Below, piece after piece: positions 1 to 9,524 of a DNA stretch of 64,000 nucleotides. Each line of letters starts with the position of its first letter. Positions within the stretch are counted from its first letter, which is position 1. The notes under the pieces were generated by a model that worked only from the letters and a program-made list of their open reading frames with translations, was not told the DNA's origin and ran no database searches. The stretch comes from a delta proteobacterium NaphS2 (GTDB lineage: Bacteria; Desulfobacterota; DSM-4660; Desulfatiglandales; Desulfatiglandaceae). Location: NCBI GenBank assembly GCA_000179315.1, contig ADZZ01000698.1, forward strand, positions 19,524-83,523. The letters run 5' to 3'. The position numbers were made by a program, and so were the translations under genes.

Positions 1-2
1 TT

Positions 3-704
3 AAACAAATCGACACCCAGAAAAAACTGAGAAAGCAAACATGCCGGAACATCGGTCTGGTGGGTTACACCAATGCGGGGAAGTCAACGCTCTTCAACCG
101 CTTGACCCGGGCAGATGTGCTGATGGAAGACAAGCTTTTTGCAACGCTGGATTCCACCTCAAGGGCACTGCCGCTTCATAACAACAAAGAAGCGGTCATA
201 TCCGATACCGTGGGATTCATCTCCAACCTGCCCCATCACCTGGTCGCCAGCTTTCGGGCCACCCTCAAAGAAGCGGAGGAAGCAGACCTCCTGATCCATG
301 TGGCCGACATCTCGGATGAAAATTACGAAAAACATATAGCGGACGTGGAAACCGTTCTCAAAAGCATTGATGCCGATCAAATCCCCCATATGCTTGTATT
401 TAACAAGATCGACCGGGTTTCGAAGGACACCATCAAAGGAACCCGCAATGCTTACCCGAACGCCCGGTTCATATCGGCTGCAACCGGCCAAAACGTCGAT
501 CTTTTTTTGCGGAACCTGTCCGAAAACCTGTATCCAACCACCAAAGTTACACTTCTGATCCCCATTTCCGAGCAAAAGCGCATCCACGATATCCACAACC
601 TGTCGAAGGTCCTTGAAACCACCTACGAAGATGAGAGCGTGCGCATGACGGTCGTAATTGCCAAAGAAGACCTCTCGCCGCTGGTACCCTATCTGATTTC
701 TTAA
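3..704 (+). CDS. hflX: GTPase HflX, C-terminal part (5' end outside window)
   Basis: HflX is a ribosome-associated GTPase that splits stalled or stressed 70S ribosomes. The reading frame is open from base 3, so the N-terminal HflX domain lies upstream of the window; the first in-window GTG at 60 is inside the P-loop region and is not a real start. About 233 residues are visible, with the G motifs in order: P-loop GYTNAGKST just after RNIGLV, the G2 region DKLFATLDSTSR, G3 DTVGFI followed by the HflX-typical LPHHLVASFRATLKE helix, G4 NKID, and G5-like SAATG. It ends with a short C-terminal domain. The identification is secure; only the length of the missing part is unknown. Confidence 0.95.
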   Translation, partial: KQIDTQKKLRKQTCRNIGLVGYTNAGKSTLFNRLTRADVLMEDKLFATLDSTSRALPLHNNKEAVISDTVGFISNLPHHLVASFRATLKEAEEADLLIHVADISDENYEKHIADVETVLKSIDADQIPHMLVFNKIDRVSKDTIKGTRNAYPNARFISAATGQNVDLFLRNLSENLYPTTKVTLLIPISEQKRIHDIHNLSKVLETTYEDESVRMTVVIAKEDLSPLVPYLIS

Positions 705-912
705 AATAGATTTTATCTTATCAAGACTTGACAATTTAATATAGGGGCATCCAGCTTTGTCCGATCCCCACCCCACCGCACCCAGTCCCGACCGTAAAAA
801 GCATTATCAGGGCGAAAGCCGCTATTGGCTTCAGAATTCACAGATTTCACATTATATCTCATTACCTAATTGCCTACATTCTTCAATGGGTAATCACACC
901 TACATCACCTCG

Positions 913-1239
913 TCAATGCCAATCTGAATATCCGTAGAACATACCAATAAAACGCAGAATTATTAGTAGGGTTAGCACTATGCCTACATAGCCCAAAAAA
1001 ATACCGGCCAGCGCCAGGCGCCTTCCTTTCAATGTTAACTCCTTCCTTTTCCTTGAAAGAGCCATGTGCCCAAAAATTATGGCCGGTATCGAAGCGATTA
1101 TACCTAGCATGACACAACTTAAGAACCCGAAAATTATGCTGACTTTGGCATGTATCAGATCCGATGGTGCGTTGTCTTTTGGATCACTGTCCGATATATT
1201 CAAGATTACACCTAAACCAAATTCTGTCGATCTATTCAA
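913..1239 (-). CDS. DUF4190-like small membrane protein, possible partner of the RHS protein
   Basis: A 108-residue protein with two hydrophobic segments, about residues 31-55 and 75-100, separated by a basic loop (HMALSRKRKE) and a GRRLALAGIFLGYVGI stretch. This is the pattern of DUF4190 proteins (Gly-His-x-Ala loop, GxxLAxxGxxLGY). It lies 23 bases after the stop of the giant RHS gene on the same strand, so it is probably co-transcribed. Genes directly downstream of RHS proteins often encode immunity proteins, but DUF4190 is not a known immunity family, so that role is inference from position. The start is a TTG at 1239 with an in-frame stop just upstream and no convincing ribosome binding site. 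Confidence 0.6.
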   Translation of the reverse strand: MNRSTEFGLGVILNISDSDPKDNAPSDLIHAKVSIIFGFLSCVMLGIIASIPAIIFGHMALSRKRKELTLKGRRLALAGIFLGYVGIVLTLLIILRFIGMFYGYSDWH

Positions 1240-1262
1240 AAAGAGCTAATAACAAAGCATAC

Positions 1263-4200
1263 TTAAGAAAAACAAGCACTTTCGTCAGGCATCAGCCAAT
1301 CCCCAAGTGTCTCCAGATATTTCTTATCAAGATACGGTTCCAAAAAGAATTCTATTGGCCAAGGCGTCCATGGGTCAAATTCCGGCGGTTTATTCCGTAA
1401 TTTTATCACTTCCACAAAACCCGCTGCTATAGCTTCAAAGAGATTCGGTGTCTTGCCCGACTTCCAAGCGGTCTTTCCTATGTGTTCACTAAATCCCTTA
1501 CCGAATTCAAACCAAAAATTGCCTTTTATATCTATCAAATTCACCGGATCATTTAGGCAATACCCATACAGATCCGTATCGCCACCCGCAAAAAATATCG
1601 GATCCTTGGCGGTCCATCTGCCGATATCCGGATCATAATCCCTGTAGCCGAACCGTACAAGCCCGGTATCCCCATCGTACAACCCACCGGCAAAGCCGAA
1701 GGGAATTTCAAAGGACGGATCGGTATCCGAAATCACGTTTCCGTATGAGTCATAGTCGAGTCTTTTTACCACATTGCCGGAAGCATCGGCAACAGCTCTC
1801 AATGATCCTACCTGATTGTAGGCAAGGTAGTAAGTGGAACCCGCCAAGGTCATCGAATTCGGCATACGACCATCCGCGTACTGAAACCGCATAACGAGAT
1901 TGTCGGATCCGTCATATATCGCGAGGAGGCGGGTCATCCCCTGCCACAGATACTTTTCTGTTATCACGCCATTTACTTTTTTGGCAATTCTTCTACCGAA
2001 GGGGTCATGGAGGTACTCGATCAAAGTGCCGTTTGGCAAAGTAACGCTTAATAGTTCTCCCTGGGAAGAATAAGAATAGGTGGTGACCTCACCTTCTTGA
2101 GTCCGGGTATTAAGAAAACCGTCCACGTCGTATTGATAGGTCACATCCCCTGCTGAAAGGAGATGATCGCCGTCGGAATAGGCAAAAGTTCTTTCGTTAA
2201 TCCCCCGAAGCGAGTTGATCTCGGAAATCCGGAGGCCGTTTTGATCGTACTGATATTCTTCGACAACTGTTCCATCTTTTGTGACGGTCAGAAGCCGCCC
2301 CATGGAATCGTAGGAATAGCTGTAGCTGGATGTAATCCCTTGGATCGTCTCGCTCTTTTGTACAATTCTCCCGCTGTTGTCCCGGGTCAAATCCCATGAA
2401 CCGATGGCTTGCGCCCCCACCCTGTAGGCTTCCTGGGCCACCTCACCGTAACCGTTAAATGTGCGAGTAAGATCCAACGCGCCACCCGTGACCCTCTCCG
2501 GCAGACCGTTTCCGACATTTCTGGAAATGGTGAAAATCCCCGATTCCGTCAATGACCCGTCATCGTCATAGCCGTATGACTCGGTGTCGCCTGCGTAGGC
2601 AAAGGTTTGAAGGTTGAAATCGTTGTTGTAGCCGTAGGAGAGGGTCCGGTTCAGAGTCCCGGCCAATGTTTCCGAAGTCATCAGTTTTCCGTCATAGGTG
2701 TAGGCAATGGATTCCGCTCCCTTGGTAATAGCGCCTACTTTCGTTCCACAGAGATAGGTGAAGTCGATATTCCCTTCGGGCGTCCTGATTTGCATAAGCC
2801 TCGCTTTGTCATAGACGTTTTGAATCTGATAGCCCGAGGGGAAGTCGGTCCGGACTAACCGGCGATCCTTATTATAGTGGTAGGTATAGGTCCCGCTGAG
2901 CGGTGTCTGGTAGGCGCCGGAGAGGTTCACTTTGTTATAGCCGAACAAATGGGATATGTCGGCGGGGTTGGTCAAAACGGTCATGTTTCCGTTCGGGTCG
3001 TAGGTGAAACCCAAGGAAGAGCCGTCCGGGCGACTGATCCCCGTCACCCGGCCCACCGGATCGTAAGCATAGGTAGTGGTATGATTCTCCGGGTCGGTGA
3101 CAGACCCCAAAAAGCCTTGGGCATTGTAAGTAAAAGAGGTCTGTCGCGTGTTGTTGCTGATGGATGTAAGCCTTCCCTTGGCGTCGTATCCGTAAGCGGT
3201 ATCAAAAAGACCGGGAATGGAGACCGCCGAGGTCAGCAGGGTATCGGGAGCATAGGTAGTGGTCACCACACGTCCCTCGGGTGACGTTATGGTCTTGTTG
3301 GATGCCAATACGTTTTGTTGAAGCAGGGTGGTTTTGCCGTTTACCTTTACGGTTTCGCTGATCAGATCAGGGAGATCATCCGAGTTTGTATCCTGGTAGG
3401 ATTTCTCCCTGAGAGTGGTTTTGCTAAGACCCGAGGGTGTGGTTTCCATCATTTCTCTGATATATTTGAATTTATACAATGGATCCACATCGTAACTGAA
3501 GTTGAGGGACATACCACAAGGCAGCTGCTTATTAACGGTCAGACCGTTGGAGGATCGCTCGTAATGGGTTTCAGCGTCATTGGCGGAAATAATTTTGGAT
3601 GTGAATTGACCCGTTGAAAAGAGATGATCCCAATAGGTGGTGCGATTTCCCTCGCCGCTGGTCACTTCGACCGCCACGTCGCCGTCTTCATAGACCGCCC
3701 GATGAAATTGCCAATGGCCGCCTTCCTCGTCCAGGACGTCGGTCAGCCTTCCGTTTGCATCAAACTGATGTTCAAAACGGTTGCCGTTGGGCTCTGTTTC
3801 CATTGTCATGAGCCCGTCGGTCGTATATTCAAAGCGGTAGTTGCTTCCATCGGGATAGGTGATGCCAGTCAGATGATCACTGCCGTCCATGGTCAGCGTC
3901 GTGACAAGGCCATCAGGAGACGTGATAGAAACGGGAGTCCCGGCTGCGTTTCGCTGAATTGTGGTTTGGTTGCCGGACGGGTCGGCGATGGAGATGAGTC
4001 TTTCGTCTTGATCGTAACCGAAAATCCTCAGCGCAACCCCGGTGTTGACATCAACAGTTTTTTTGTGGAGCCCGGTTTTTGAAAGAATATGTCCATGACC
4101 GTCTTCTTCGACAGAAGTAAAATCACCCGTTTCCATGGAGGCTGAGGAGGGAATCGGCAGGTTGTGGGGAACGCCTACTTTTAAAATGCGTTCATTGGCT

Positions 4201-7200
4201 TCGTCAGAAATGTAGAGGTTGCCCGCCGTGTCTACCGCTACCCCAACGGGATATCCTAATGGAGATTTTTTTGCCGGCACTCCGTCTTCAATAGAGCCAT
4301 AGATGCCGTTACCAGCCACGGTGGCGATAATACCGCCGGTATCCACCCGGCGGATACAATGATTGCTGCTATCCGAAATATAGAGATTCTCGGCGCTGTC
4401 TATCGCGATCCCCACTGCGTAGCCCAATGACGCTTCTATGGCAGGTCCGCCGTCACCACTGAAACCGTAATCGTCGCTACCGGCTACTGTCGTAATGATT
4501 CCATTTGTGTCCACCTTGCGGACGCGATGATTGCTGCCATCCAAAATATAGAGGTTGCCGGCGCTGTCTATCGCGATCCCCATTGCCCAGCCCAATGATG
4601 CTTCTACGGCAGGTCCGCCGTCACCGGAAAAACCCGCTACGCCGTTTCCCGCGACGGTCGTAATAATACCATTTGTGTCCACCTTGCGGATGCAATAATT
4701 GCCGGTATCCGAAATATAGAGGTTGCCGGCGCTGTCTATCGCGATTCCTGATGCGGCGGAGGACAATGACGCTTCTACGGCAGGTCCGCCGTCACCGTTG
4801 TAGCTCCAGTTCCCGTTTCCCGCGACGGTCGTAATGATACCGTTTGTGTCAACCTTCCGGACGCGATTATTGTCGCTATCTAAAATATAGAGGTTGCCGG
4901 CGCTGTCTATTGCGATCCCCATTGGGAAACTCAATGACGCTTCTATGGCAGGTCCGCCGTCACCACTGAAACCGTAATCGCCGCTACCGGCGACGGTCGT
5001 AATAATACCGTTTGTGTCAACCTTCCGGATGCGATTATTACCCCAATCTGCAATATGGAGGTTTCCCGCGCTGTCTGTCGCGATTCCATATGAGGAACGC
5101 AATGACGCTTCTATGGCAGGTCCGCCGTCACCGTTGTAGCTCCAGTTCCCGTTTCCCGCGACAGTGGTGAGCACATCAATCCCGGACTCAATCCGTGTGC
5201 CGTCCCCCTTAAGGAGGGTATTGGGATGCGTCGGGTCGAGCTGGTGTTGTTCCGATAGGGTCCAACCCTCTGCAATAATGCCTCCATGCTCCAATTTTCC
5301 GCCGTTGATGGTGAGCTTATGCTCCTTCCAGGAGATAATCTCTTGCCTGGCGCGAATGCCCGTCACCTGGCCTCCGGCCTGGGCAAAGGCCTGTGAGAAA
5401 TCTCCGGGGCTATAGTAAACCGCATCATACAAAAAACCGATGCGGATATGGACATCGACGATGCCACCTGCCGGATTTCCCTGAAAATCAAGACCGTTCC
5501 ATTCAAACTCGGCCATCTGATTGGGGAGTGGATCCAATGTCCGGGTCATTTTTTGTCCGGCCACGTACACCTCCACGATAATGCTTTTAAGGCTCTCGGG
5601 CACGGTATCACCGCTGGCGGGGACCTTGATGACCGTCTTGTAGCCTTCGACCCGATTGCTAGCATAATGAAGGGTCATGTCGGTTCCGGGAATGGGAATA
5701 TCCTCATGAAAAATCCGGCTTCTCTTCTCTACAAAGGAACTGATCGTCTCTTTGCAATCATCATCACGCTGTTGATCCCCGTCCGGCAGGCCATCGGGAT
5801 TTGGGGGTGTTGCGTCCTGGGGCGGGCCATAAGGCCAGTTACAATCCCAGGGCGAAAAATGGCTTACCGCCACCCGCCAGAAGGTGGCGCCCGGAACATA
5901 GCGGGAAGGATCCTCCAGGCCCCTTACTTCATCATCGTAGGAATCGTTTTGGTTGAGATCGTCCGGAAGATCGTCGCCGGTGGCATCCAAGGCGTCCACC
6001 ACGCCGTCACCATCCCCGTCCAGAAGCTTGACCACCACGCCGTTATCCGAAGGGACCCAGACCCCGCGGCTTCGATCATAGTAACCCACGGGAACCGCCA
6101 TGCCCACGTCAAACCCCAGGAAATTGTCCACCCAGGTGATCACCGGTTTTTCAAAGACGACGTCGTCTATCCCGTCGGCAGACAACTCCACACAGTAGGT
6201 GTAACCTGAGTTAGGGGGCAACCGGGCGGGCATGACGTCCTTTGTGGCAAACTCGGTCGCCCGGACCGTGATGCTCTCGAGTTCAAACATCTCGTTGCCG
6301 TCCTTATCCAGGGCATAGGCCCGGTTGCCCCCCTCAAACACCAGGGTGCAGGACCGGGTCCCGAATTCATCCGTGACCTCTGAGCTGCTGTGGGCAATGA
6401 CGGTGTTTGGATTTCCGTCAAACGTGACCTCCGTCGAAACCGGGTCCTGGGGGATCATCTTGAGGGTGTCGCATACCGCGATATCGTTCCACGGCACATC
6501 GATTTTTCTGTGGACGGTTATATAGCCCTCCTTTTGAAACGCCAGGATCATGTCCCCGCCCCCTTCCACGGGCACGGAAAAACGGCCGTCCTGTCCGGTG
6601 GTGACCGTGCCGTACTCCGGGTGGCTGTGAAACGCTATGGATACGCCTTCGAGCGGGGTCCCGGATGCAGCCTGAACCAGACCGGTGACCACGGCAAAGC
6701 GTTTCGGGTCGTATTGGGCAATGGTGGCATCTTGAGGAATGTGGTCCTGGTAACGCCAACCAAAGGTGCCTTCGGACGGGATTTCTGGGTTGCCCAAAAC
6801 AAGAATCCGCACCTCGGCGGATGCGGAACCGTCCGGCCCCGTGGCGGTGAGGGTGTAGACCGTGGTCTGTTCCGGACTGAGCGTTATGGACCCGTTCAGG
6901 GGAACCTGGCCCATGCCATTGTCGATGTAGGCATATTGCGCGTTGTAAGTTTCCCAGGTGAGCCTCGATGAGGCTCCTGATGAAATGGTTTGCGGCTCGG
7001 CCGAAAACACGGGTATTACAGGAGTGGCAATTTCCTGGACGATTTCCACGGAAAGAAAGGTCCCCGGTTTGCCGCCTAACTCAACGCCAAGGGTGTTTTC
7101 CGCCGCCAGGTTGACAGAGGCCTCCAATTCGTAGATTTTTTTCTTGAAGTCACTGGGGCTAAATATTTTCGCGCCATTCAAGATAATAACGGCACTGGTC

Positions 7201-7415
7201 ACGCCATGCTTGTTTTTTCCCTTGTTGTCCGGTTCGCCGTTTTTGATCCGTAAAACACCTTCTTCCGGAAGGGCATTAAAGGTTTGCTCGTATAAATCGG
7301 ACTGCCCATTGGATCGTGTATAGGTGTTCGGCCCAAATATCGTAACGCTATCAGCTAAAGAAACGCCCGAGAATGTCGCTAAAAAAATGGCTAGCATCGT
7401 CAATATCCGTTTCAC
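1263..7415 (-). CDS. Giant secreted Ig/NHL/RHS-repeat protein
   Basis: A 2,050-residue exported protein. Residues 1-21 form a signal peptide (KRILTMLAIFLATFSGVSLA). There follow a conserved N-terminal segment, an Ig-like domain near 135-205, a carboxypeptidase-regulatory-like fold near 240-300, and a calcium-loop-like acidic stretch (DGDGDGVVDALDATGDDLPDD). Six NHL repeats (about 750-1086) and a long array of YD/RHS repeats (about 1120-1900) come next. The RHS core ends with GRWTAKDPIFFAGGDTDLYGY and NDPVNLIDIKG near residue 1960. The last 88 residues or so are the variable tip, in which I recognise no toxin domain. The GTG start at 7415 is chosen because GAAGGAGGTC lies just upstream (7421-7430). 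RHS proteins form shells that carry toxins or mediate surface interactions; the role here is unknown. Confidence 0.92.
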   Translation of the reverse strand: MKRILTMLAIFLATFSGVSLADSVTIFGPNTYTRSNGQSDLYEQTFNALPEEGVLRIKNGEPDNKGKNKHGVTSAVIILNGAKIFSPSDFKKKIYELEASVNLAAENTLGVELGGKPGTFLSVEIVQEIATPVIPVFSAEPQTISSGASSRLTWETYNAQYAYIDNGMGQVPLNGSITLSPEQTTVYTLTATGPDGSASAEVRILVLGNPEIPSEGTFGWRYQDHIPQDATIAQYDPKRFAVVTGLVQAASGTPLEGVSIAFHSHPEYGTVTTGQDGRFSVPVEGGGDMILAFQKEGYITVHRKIDVPWNDIAVCDTLKMIPQDPVSTEVTFDGNPNTVIAHSSSEVTDEFGTRSCTLVFEGGNRAYALDKDGNEMFELESITVRATEFATKDVMPARLPPNSGYTYCVELSADGIDDVVFEKPVITWVDNFLGFDVGMAVPVGYYDRSRGVWVPSDNGVVVKLLDGDGDGVVDALDATGDDLPDDLNQNDSYDDEVRGLEDPSRYVPGATFWRVAVSHFSPWDCNWPYGPPQDATPPNPDGLPDGDQQRDDDCKETISSFVEKRSRIFHEDIPIPGTDMTLHYASNRVEGYKTVIKVPASGDTVPESLKSIIVEVYVAGQKMTRTLDPLPNQMAEFEWNGLDFQGNPAGGIVDVHIRIGFLYDAVYYSPGDFSQAFAQAGGQVTGIRARQEIISWKEHKLTINGGKLEHGGIIAEGWTLSEQHQLDPTHPNTLLKGDGTRIESGIDVLTTVAGNGNWSYNGDGGPAIEASLRSSYGIATDSAGNLHIADWGNNRIRKVDTNGIITTVAGSGDYGFSGDGGPAIEASLSFPMGIAIDSAGNLYILDSDNNRVRKVDTNGIITTVAGNGNWSYNGDGGPAVEASLSSAASGIAIDSAGNLYISDTGNYCIRKVDTNGIITTVAGNGVAGFSGDGGPAVEASLGWAMGIAIDSAGNLYILDGSNHRVRKVDTNGIITTVAGSDDYGFSGDGGPAIEASLGYAVGIAIDSAENLYISDSSNHCIRRVDTGGIIATVAGNGIYGSIEDGVPAKKSPLGYPVGVAVDTAGNLYISDEANERILKVGVPHNLPIPSSASMETGDFTSVEEDGHGHILSKTGLHKKTVDVNTGVALRIFGYDQDERLISIADPSGNQTTIQRNAAGTPVSITSPDGLVTTLTMDGSDHLTGITYPDGSNYRFEYTTDGLMTMETEPNGNRFEHQFDANGRLTDVLDEEGGHWQFHRAVYEDGDVAVEVTSGEGNRTTYWDHLFSTGQFTSKIISANDAETHYERSSNGLTVNKQLPCGMSLNFSYDVDPLYKFKYIREMMETTPSGLSKTTLREKSYQDTNSDDLPDLISETVKVNGKTTLLQQNVLASNKTITSPEGRVVTTTYAPDTLLTSAVSIPGLFDTAYGYDAKGRLTSISNNTRQTSFTYNAQGFLGSVTDPENHTTTYAYDPVGRVTGISRPDGSSLGFTYDPNGNMTVLTNPADISHLFGYNKVNLSGAYQTPLSGTYTYHYNKDRRLVRTDFPSGYQIQNVYDKARLMQIRTPEGNIDFTYLCGTKVGAITKGAESIAYTYDGKLMTSETLAGTLNRTLSYGYNNDFNLQTFAYAGDTESYGYDDDGSLTESGIFTISRNVGNGLPERVTGGALDLTRTFNGYGEVAQEAYRVGAQAIGSWDLTRDNSGRIVQKSETIQGITSSYSYSYDSMGRLLTVTKDGTVVEEYQYDQNGLRISEINSLRGINERTFAYSDGDHLLSAGDVTYQYDVDGFLNTRTQEGEVTTYSYSSQGELLSVTLPNGTLIEYLHDPFGRRIAKKVNGVITEKYLWQGMTRLLAIYDGSDNLVMRFQYADGRMPNSMTLAGSTYYLAYNQVGSLRAVADASGNVVKRLDYDSYGNVISDTDPSFEIPFGFAGGLYDGDTGLVRFGYRDYDPDIGRWTAKDPIFFAGGDTDLYGYCLNDPVNLIDIKGNFWFEFGKGFSEHIGKTAWKSGKTPNLFEAIAAGFVEVIKLRNKPPEFDPWTPWPIEFFLEPYLDKKYLETLGDWLMPDESACFS
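4158..5168 (-). repeat. Six tandem 56-codon NHL repeats inside the RHS gene
   Basis: Six consecutive units of 168 bases (one unit is 171) encode NHL blades, each running from TTVAG through GDGGPA.EASL, GIAIDSAGNLYI and N..IRKVDTNGII. Approximate unit boundaries are 5168-5001, 5000-4833, 4832-4662, 4661-4494, 4493-4326 and 4325-4158. The first five are very alike even at the base level, whereas the sixth is diverged (GSIEDGVPAKKSPL). Six NHL units fit a closed six-bladed propeller. The near-identity points to recent duplication or gene conversion, and makes this stretch prone to copy-number change and to assembly error. Confidence 0.9.
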
Positions 7416-7979
7416 AAGAAGACCTCCTTCTAAGAGCAGCGGGATAATAAACCGCGAAACATTGTCGTCCGTTAATTAAACTTTTTTAAGTTATAGATTA
7501 ATGAAGTTAATTACCGATTAATATGGATTCATATCACAATTCATGCCATTTTGAGGCGTTCATGTTTGAGATTTTTGAGATTCTTGTACAGAGCTACCTT
7601 TAAGAGGATGTCCAAAGGGAAAAGAAGCGCTATTAACGCGCATCTCAGCCAAAAAGCGTTTGATCAAAAAAAATGCCATTGGCTGAATAAAACGGGTCTA
7701 CGAACAGATTTTTTGAAGAAAAACATGCACAAAAAAGTGGGCAAATGCACATATTTTTGTGCATGTTTCAAAGATATGTTGAAGTTTAATGGGATATTCC
7801 GAATTATTTCTGTAACTGTCAGACTTGAGTAGATAGACTCCGACAACGCATCTTTTACAGGTAATAGACGCCGGGATAAATCTCTTCCCCAAAGTTCCCC
7901 CTTGAAATCCTCACCCAACCCGCTTATTGTTTCCAGAACCTTCACAGTAACTCAAAGTAAAGCCAAAAGGTTGTAAAAG
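7416..7979. other. Intergenic region with AT-rich leader and one hairpin
   Basis: This divergent gap holds the ribosome binding site of the RHS gene (7421-7430) and an AT-rich stretch with several TTAAT repeats (about 7470-7525) that could carry the RHS promoter. A long perfect hairpin lies at 7721-7768. Open frames of 60-93 codons exist on both strands, but they are basic or cysteine-rich in an unprotein-like way and overlap each other, so I do not call a gene. Confidence 0.5.
7721..7768. repeat. Perfect 15-base inverted repeat
   Basis: The arms AAACATGCACAAAAA (7721-7735) and TTTTTGTGCATGTTT (7754-7768) are exact reverse complements, separated by an 18-base loop that carries another copy of ATGCAC. 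It could be an operator for a dimeric repressor, a transcription terminator-like hairpin, or the end of a lost element. It lies between the divergent RHS and EamA genes and is not attached to any recognised gene end. Confidence 0.7.
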
Positions 7980-8975
7980 GTGAAAATAACAAAAAGTAAC
8001 ATCACCGGTTCTTTTGACCGGTCCTTTCAAAGCCTCCAGACTCGAGCGAACGAAATGCACCGTGGGTTTTTTGGGGTATCGCTCCTCCTCATGGCATCGT
8101 TAATGTTCACGGCCATCTCCCTGATTGTTAAAATTACGGCATCCACGCTCGGCCCCTGGGAGATCGGGTTTGCCCGTTTCCTATTTGGATTGATCTTCAC
8201 ACTACTTGCAGCCCGGGCCTGGAAACGATTTATCTGGGGGCAGCACCGCTTGCTTCTGATCGTCCGCGGAATTGTAAGCACAATTTCCTTTGTTTGCCTG
8301 GTTTCCTCCATTCAAATGGTGCCCCTTTCCCAAGCGACTGTCCTGTTTTTCCTGTTCCCCATGTTCGCCGCGATCCATGGTCTTTGGCTCAATCGCGACC
8401 CTGTCCCTTTCATGGACTGGGTATTTATCCTTGGCGGCTTCTGCGGGGCACTTTTGGTCTCCTGGTCGGGGGCTCTTTCCAACGGTTTCGAACCGGGTCA
8501 TTTAGTGGCTCTTTGCGGAGCCATGACGGCCGGCCTCGCCCTTGCCATGGTTCGTAAATTACGCACAACCAACAACCCTTTCACCCTCTATTTTTATTTT
8601 TGTCTGATCGGCACTCCGTGTTGTCTGGCCCCCATTCTTAGAAATCATCAATGGCATTTGCCAAGTCTTGTTCCTATGGCAGCCCTTTTCGTCACGGCCA
8701 TATTGGGATTGGCAGCACAATTGATGATGAATGAAGGGGTCAAGGATGTTCCGGCCCATACTGGCGGAATGCTCCTGTCCACCCAAGTCATCTTTGCCTC
8801 TTTTGCGGGGGTAGTGTTTTTAGGCGAGGCCATGACCTGGCGGATATTCCTGGGGTCGGTTCTCGTTGTGGGGAGCGGTGCGCTCCTGAGCCTCCCTAAA
8901 AAAGGTGATCATGCCCAATCGCGAAAGCAGGGTCAACATCACGCATCCGCACCCGATTTGCACGATAGCGCATGA
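7980..8975 (+). CDS. EamA/DMT-family transporter
   Basis: A 331-residue integral membrane protein with about ten hydrophobic segments in two homologous halves, the layout of EamA (drug/metabolite transporter) permeases. Family-like features are the first helix with FTAISLIVK, the early GPWEIGFARFLFG segment, and the second-half LSTQVIFASFAGVVFLGEAMTWRIFLGSVLVVGSGALL. The substrate cannot be told from sequence. The C-terminus is a polar, His-rich tail. Two starts are possible: GTG at 7980, or ATG at 8055, which would begin MHRGFFGV immediately before the first helix as in most relatives. Neither has a strong ribosome binding site. It appears to be a single-gene unit. Confidence 0.85.
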   Translation: MKITKSNITGSFDRSFQSLQTRANEMHRGFFGVSLLLMASLMFTAISLIVKITASTLGPWEIGFARFLFGLIFTLLAARAWKRFIWGQHRLLLIVRGIVSTISFVCLVSSIQMVPLSQATVLFFLFPMFAAIHGLWLNRDPVPFMDWVFILGGFCGALLVSWSGALSNGFEPGHLVALCGAMTAGLALAMVRKLRTTNNPFTLYFYFCLIGTPCCLAPILRNHQWHLPSLVPMAALFVTAILGLAAQLMMNEGVKDVPAHTGGMLLSTQVIFASFAGVVFLGEAMTWRIFLGSVLVVGSGALLSLPKKGDHAQSRKQGQHHASAPDLHDSA

Positions 8976-9051
8976 ACGAAAAGACGAATAAATACCAATG
9001 CGTCAAATTTTTACTTGACAGTCATTTCAAATCGTTGATAGCCATCCAGTA

Positions 9052-9425
9052 TCAACATTGACGGCATCGTAAAAAGTAAAATAACATTAAGGGATTGAAA
9101 TAATTGCAGATAGGTTCATTCCGTTTTTGTGAATAATCTACGGAATTTCGCAAAATATTTCCCGCAAGCGGTGTAAATTCGTGTATGCGCTCCCAAATGT
9201 CCTGAGGGAGCGGTGGAACTTTTATCCCGCGCCGTTCAAACTCATCAGCGATAAGAACACTGGACCCACCGCCAGCACCTACCAGTGCAACCCTCCTGCC
9301 TCCGGGGTCGGGCATAAATCGCATCGTGACCAGTGAATCCCCAACTCCTCAAGCGAGCGGACTTTGATGATACCCAATTGCCTACAGAGGGCATCCCATA
9401 CGGCATCACTTCCAGATTTCACAAC
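9052..9425 (-). pseudogene. Remnant of an ADP-forming acyl-CoA (acetate-CoA) synthetase
   Basis: Two adjoining frames match one part of the ADP-forming acyl-CoA synthetase family. From 9425 the frame reads VVKSG, then directly SDAVWDALCRQLGIIKVRSLEEL; the conserved segment with the catalytic SHTG histidine, normally between KSG and SDAVWDA, is missing. Near 9340-9345 the frame slips by one base, and the next frame continues GDSLVTMRFMPDPGGRRVAL, VGAGGGSSVLIADEFE and RNSVDY as in the family. After about 9135 the similarity stops. The remnant therefore has an internal deletion, a frameshift and both ends missing, and cannot make a working enzyme. Confidence 0.75.
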
Positions 9426-9524
9426 CTAAACATTCTCCAAAAAACGGGTGGTTAAATTGCATGTAAAGATTATCAGCCAAGATGAGAACACGAGAGAATT
9501 CAAGGATGATTATTGTTGAAAAGT

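Noticed and set aside
4158..5168. Regular repeats that could suggest a CRISPR array
   Set aside because: Units are 168 bases, in frame and encode NHL blades without spacers.
2607..6971. Many long plus-strand open frames opposite the RHS gene
   Set aside because: They are antisense shadows of a repeat-rich coding sequence, with no family features and no ribosome binding sites.
7551..7945. Two overlapping open frames of 93 codons on opposite strands
   Set aside because: Composition is not protein-like and both run through the hairpin at 7721-7768; no convincing start signals.
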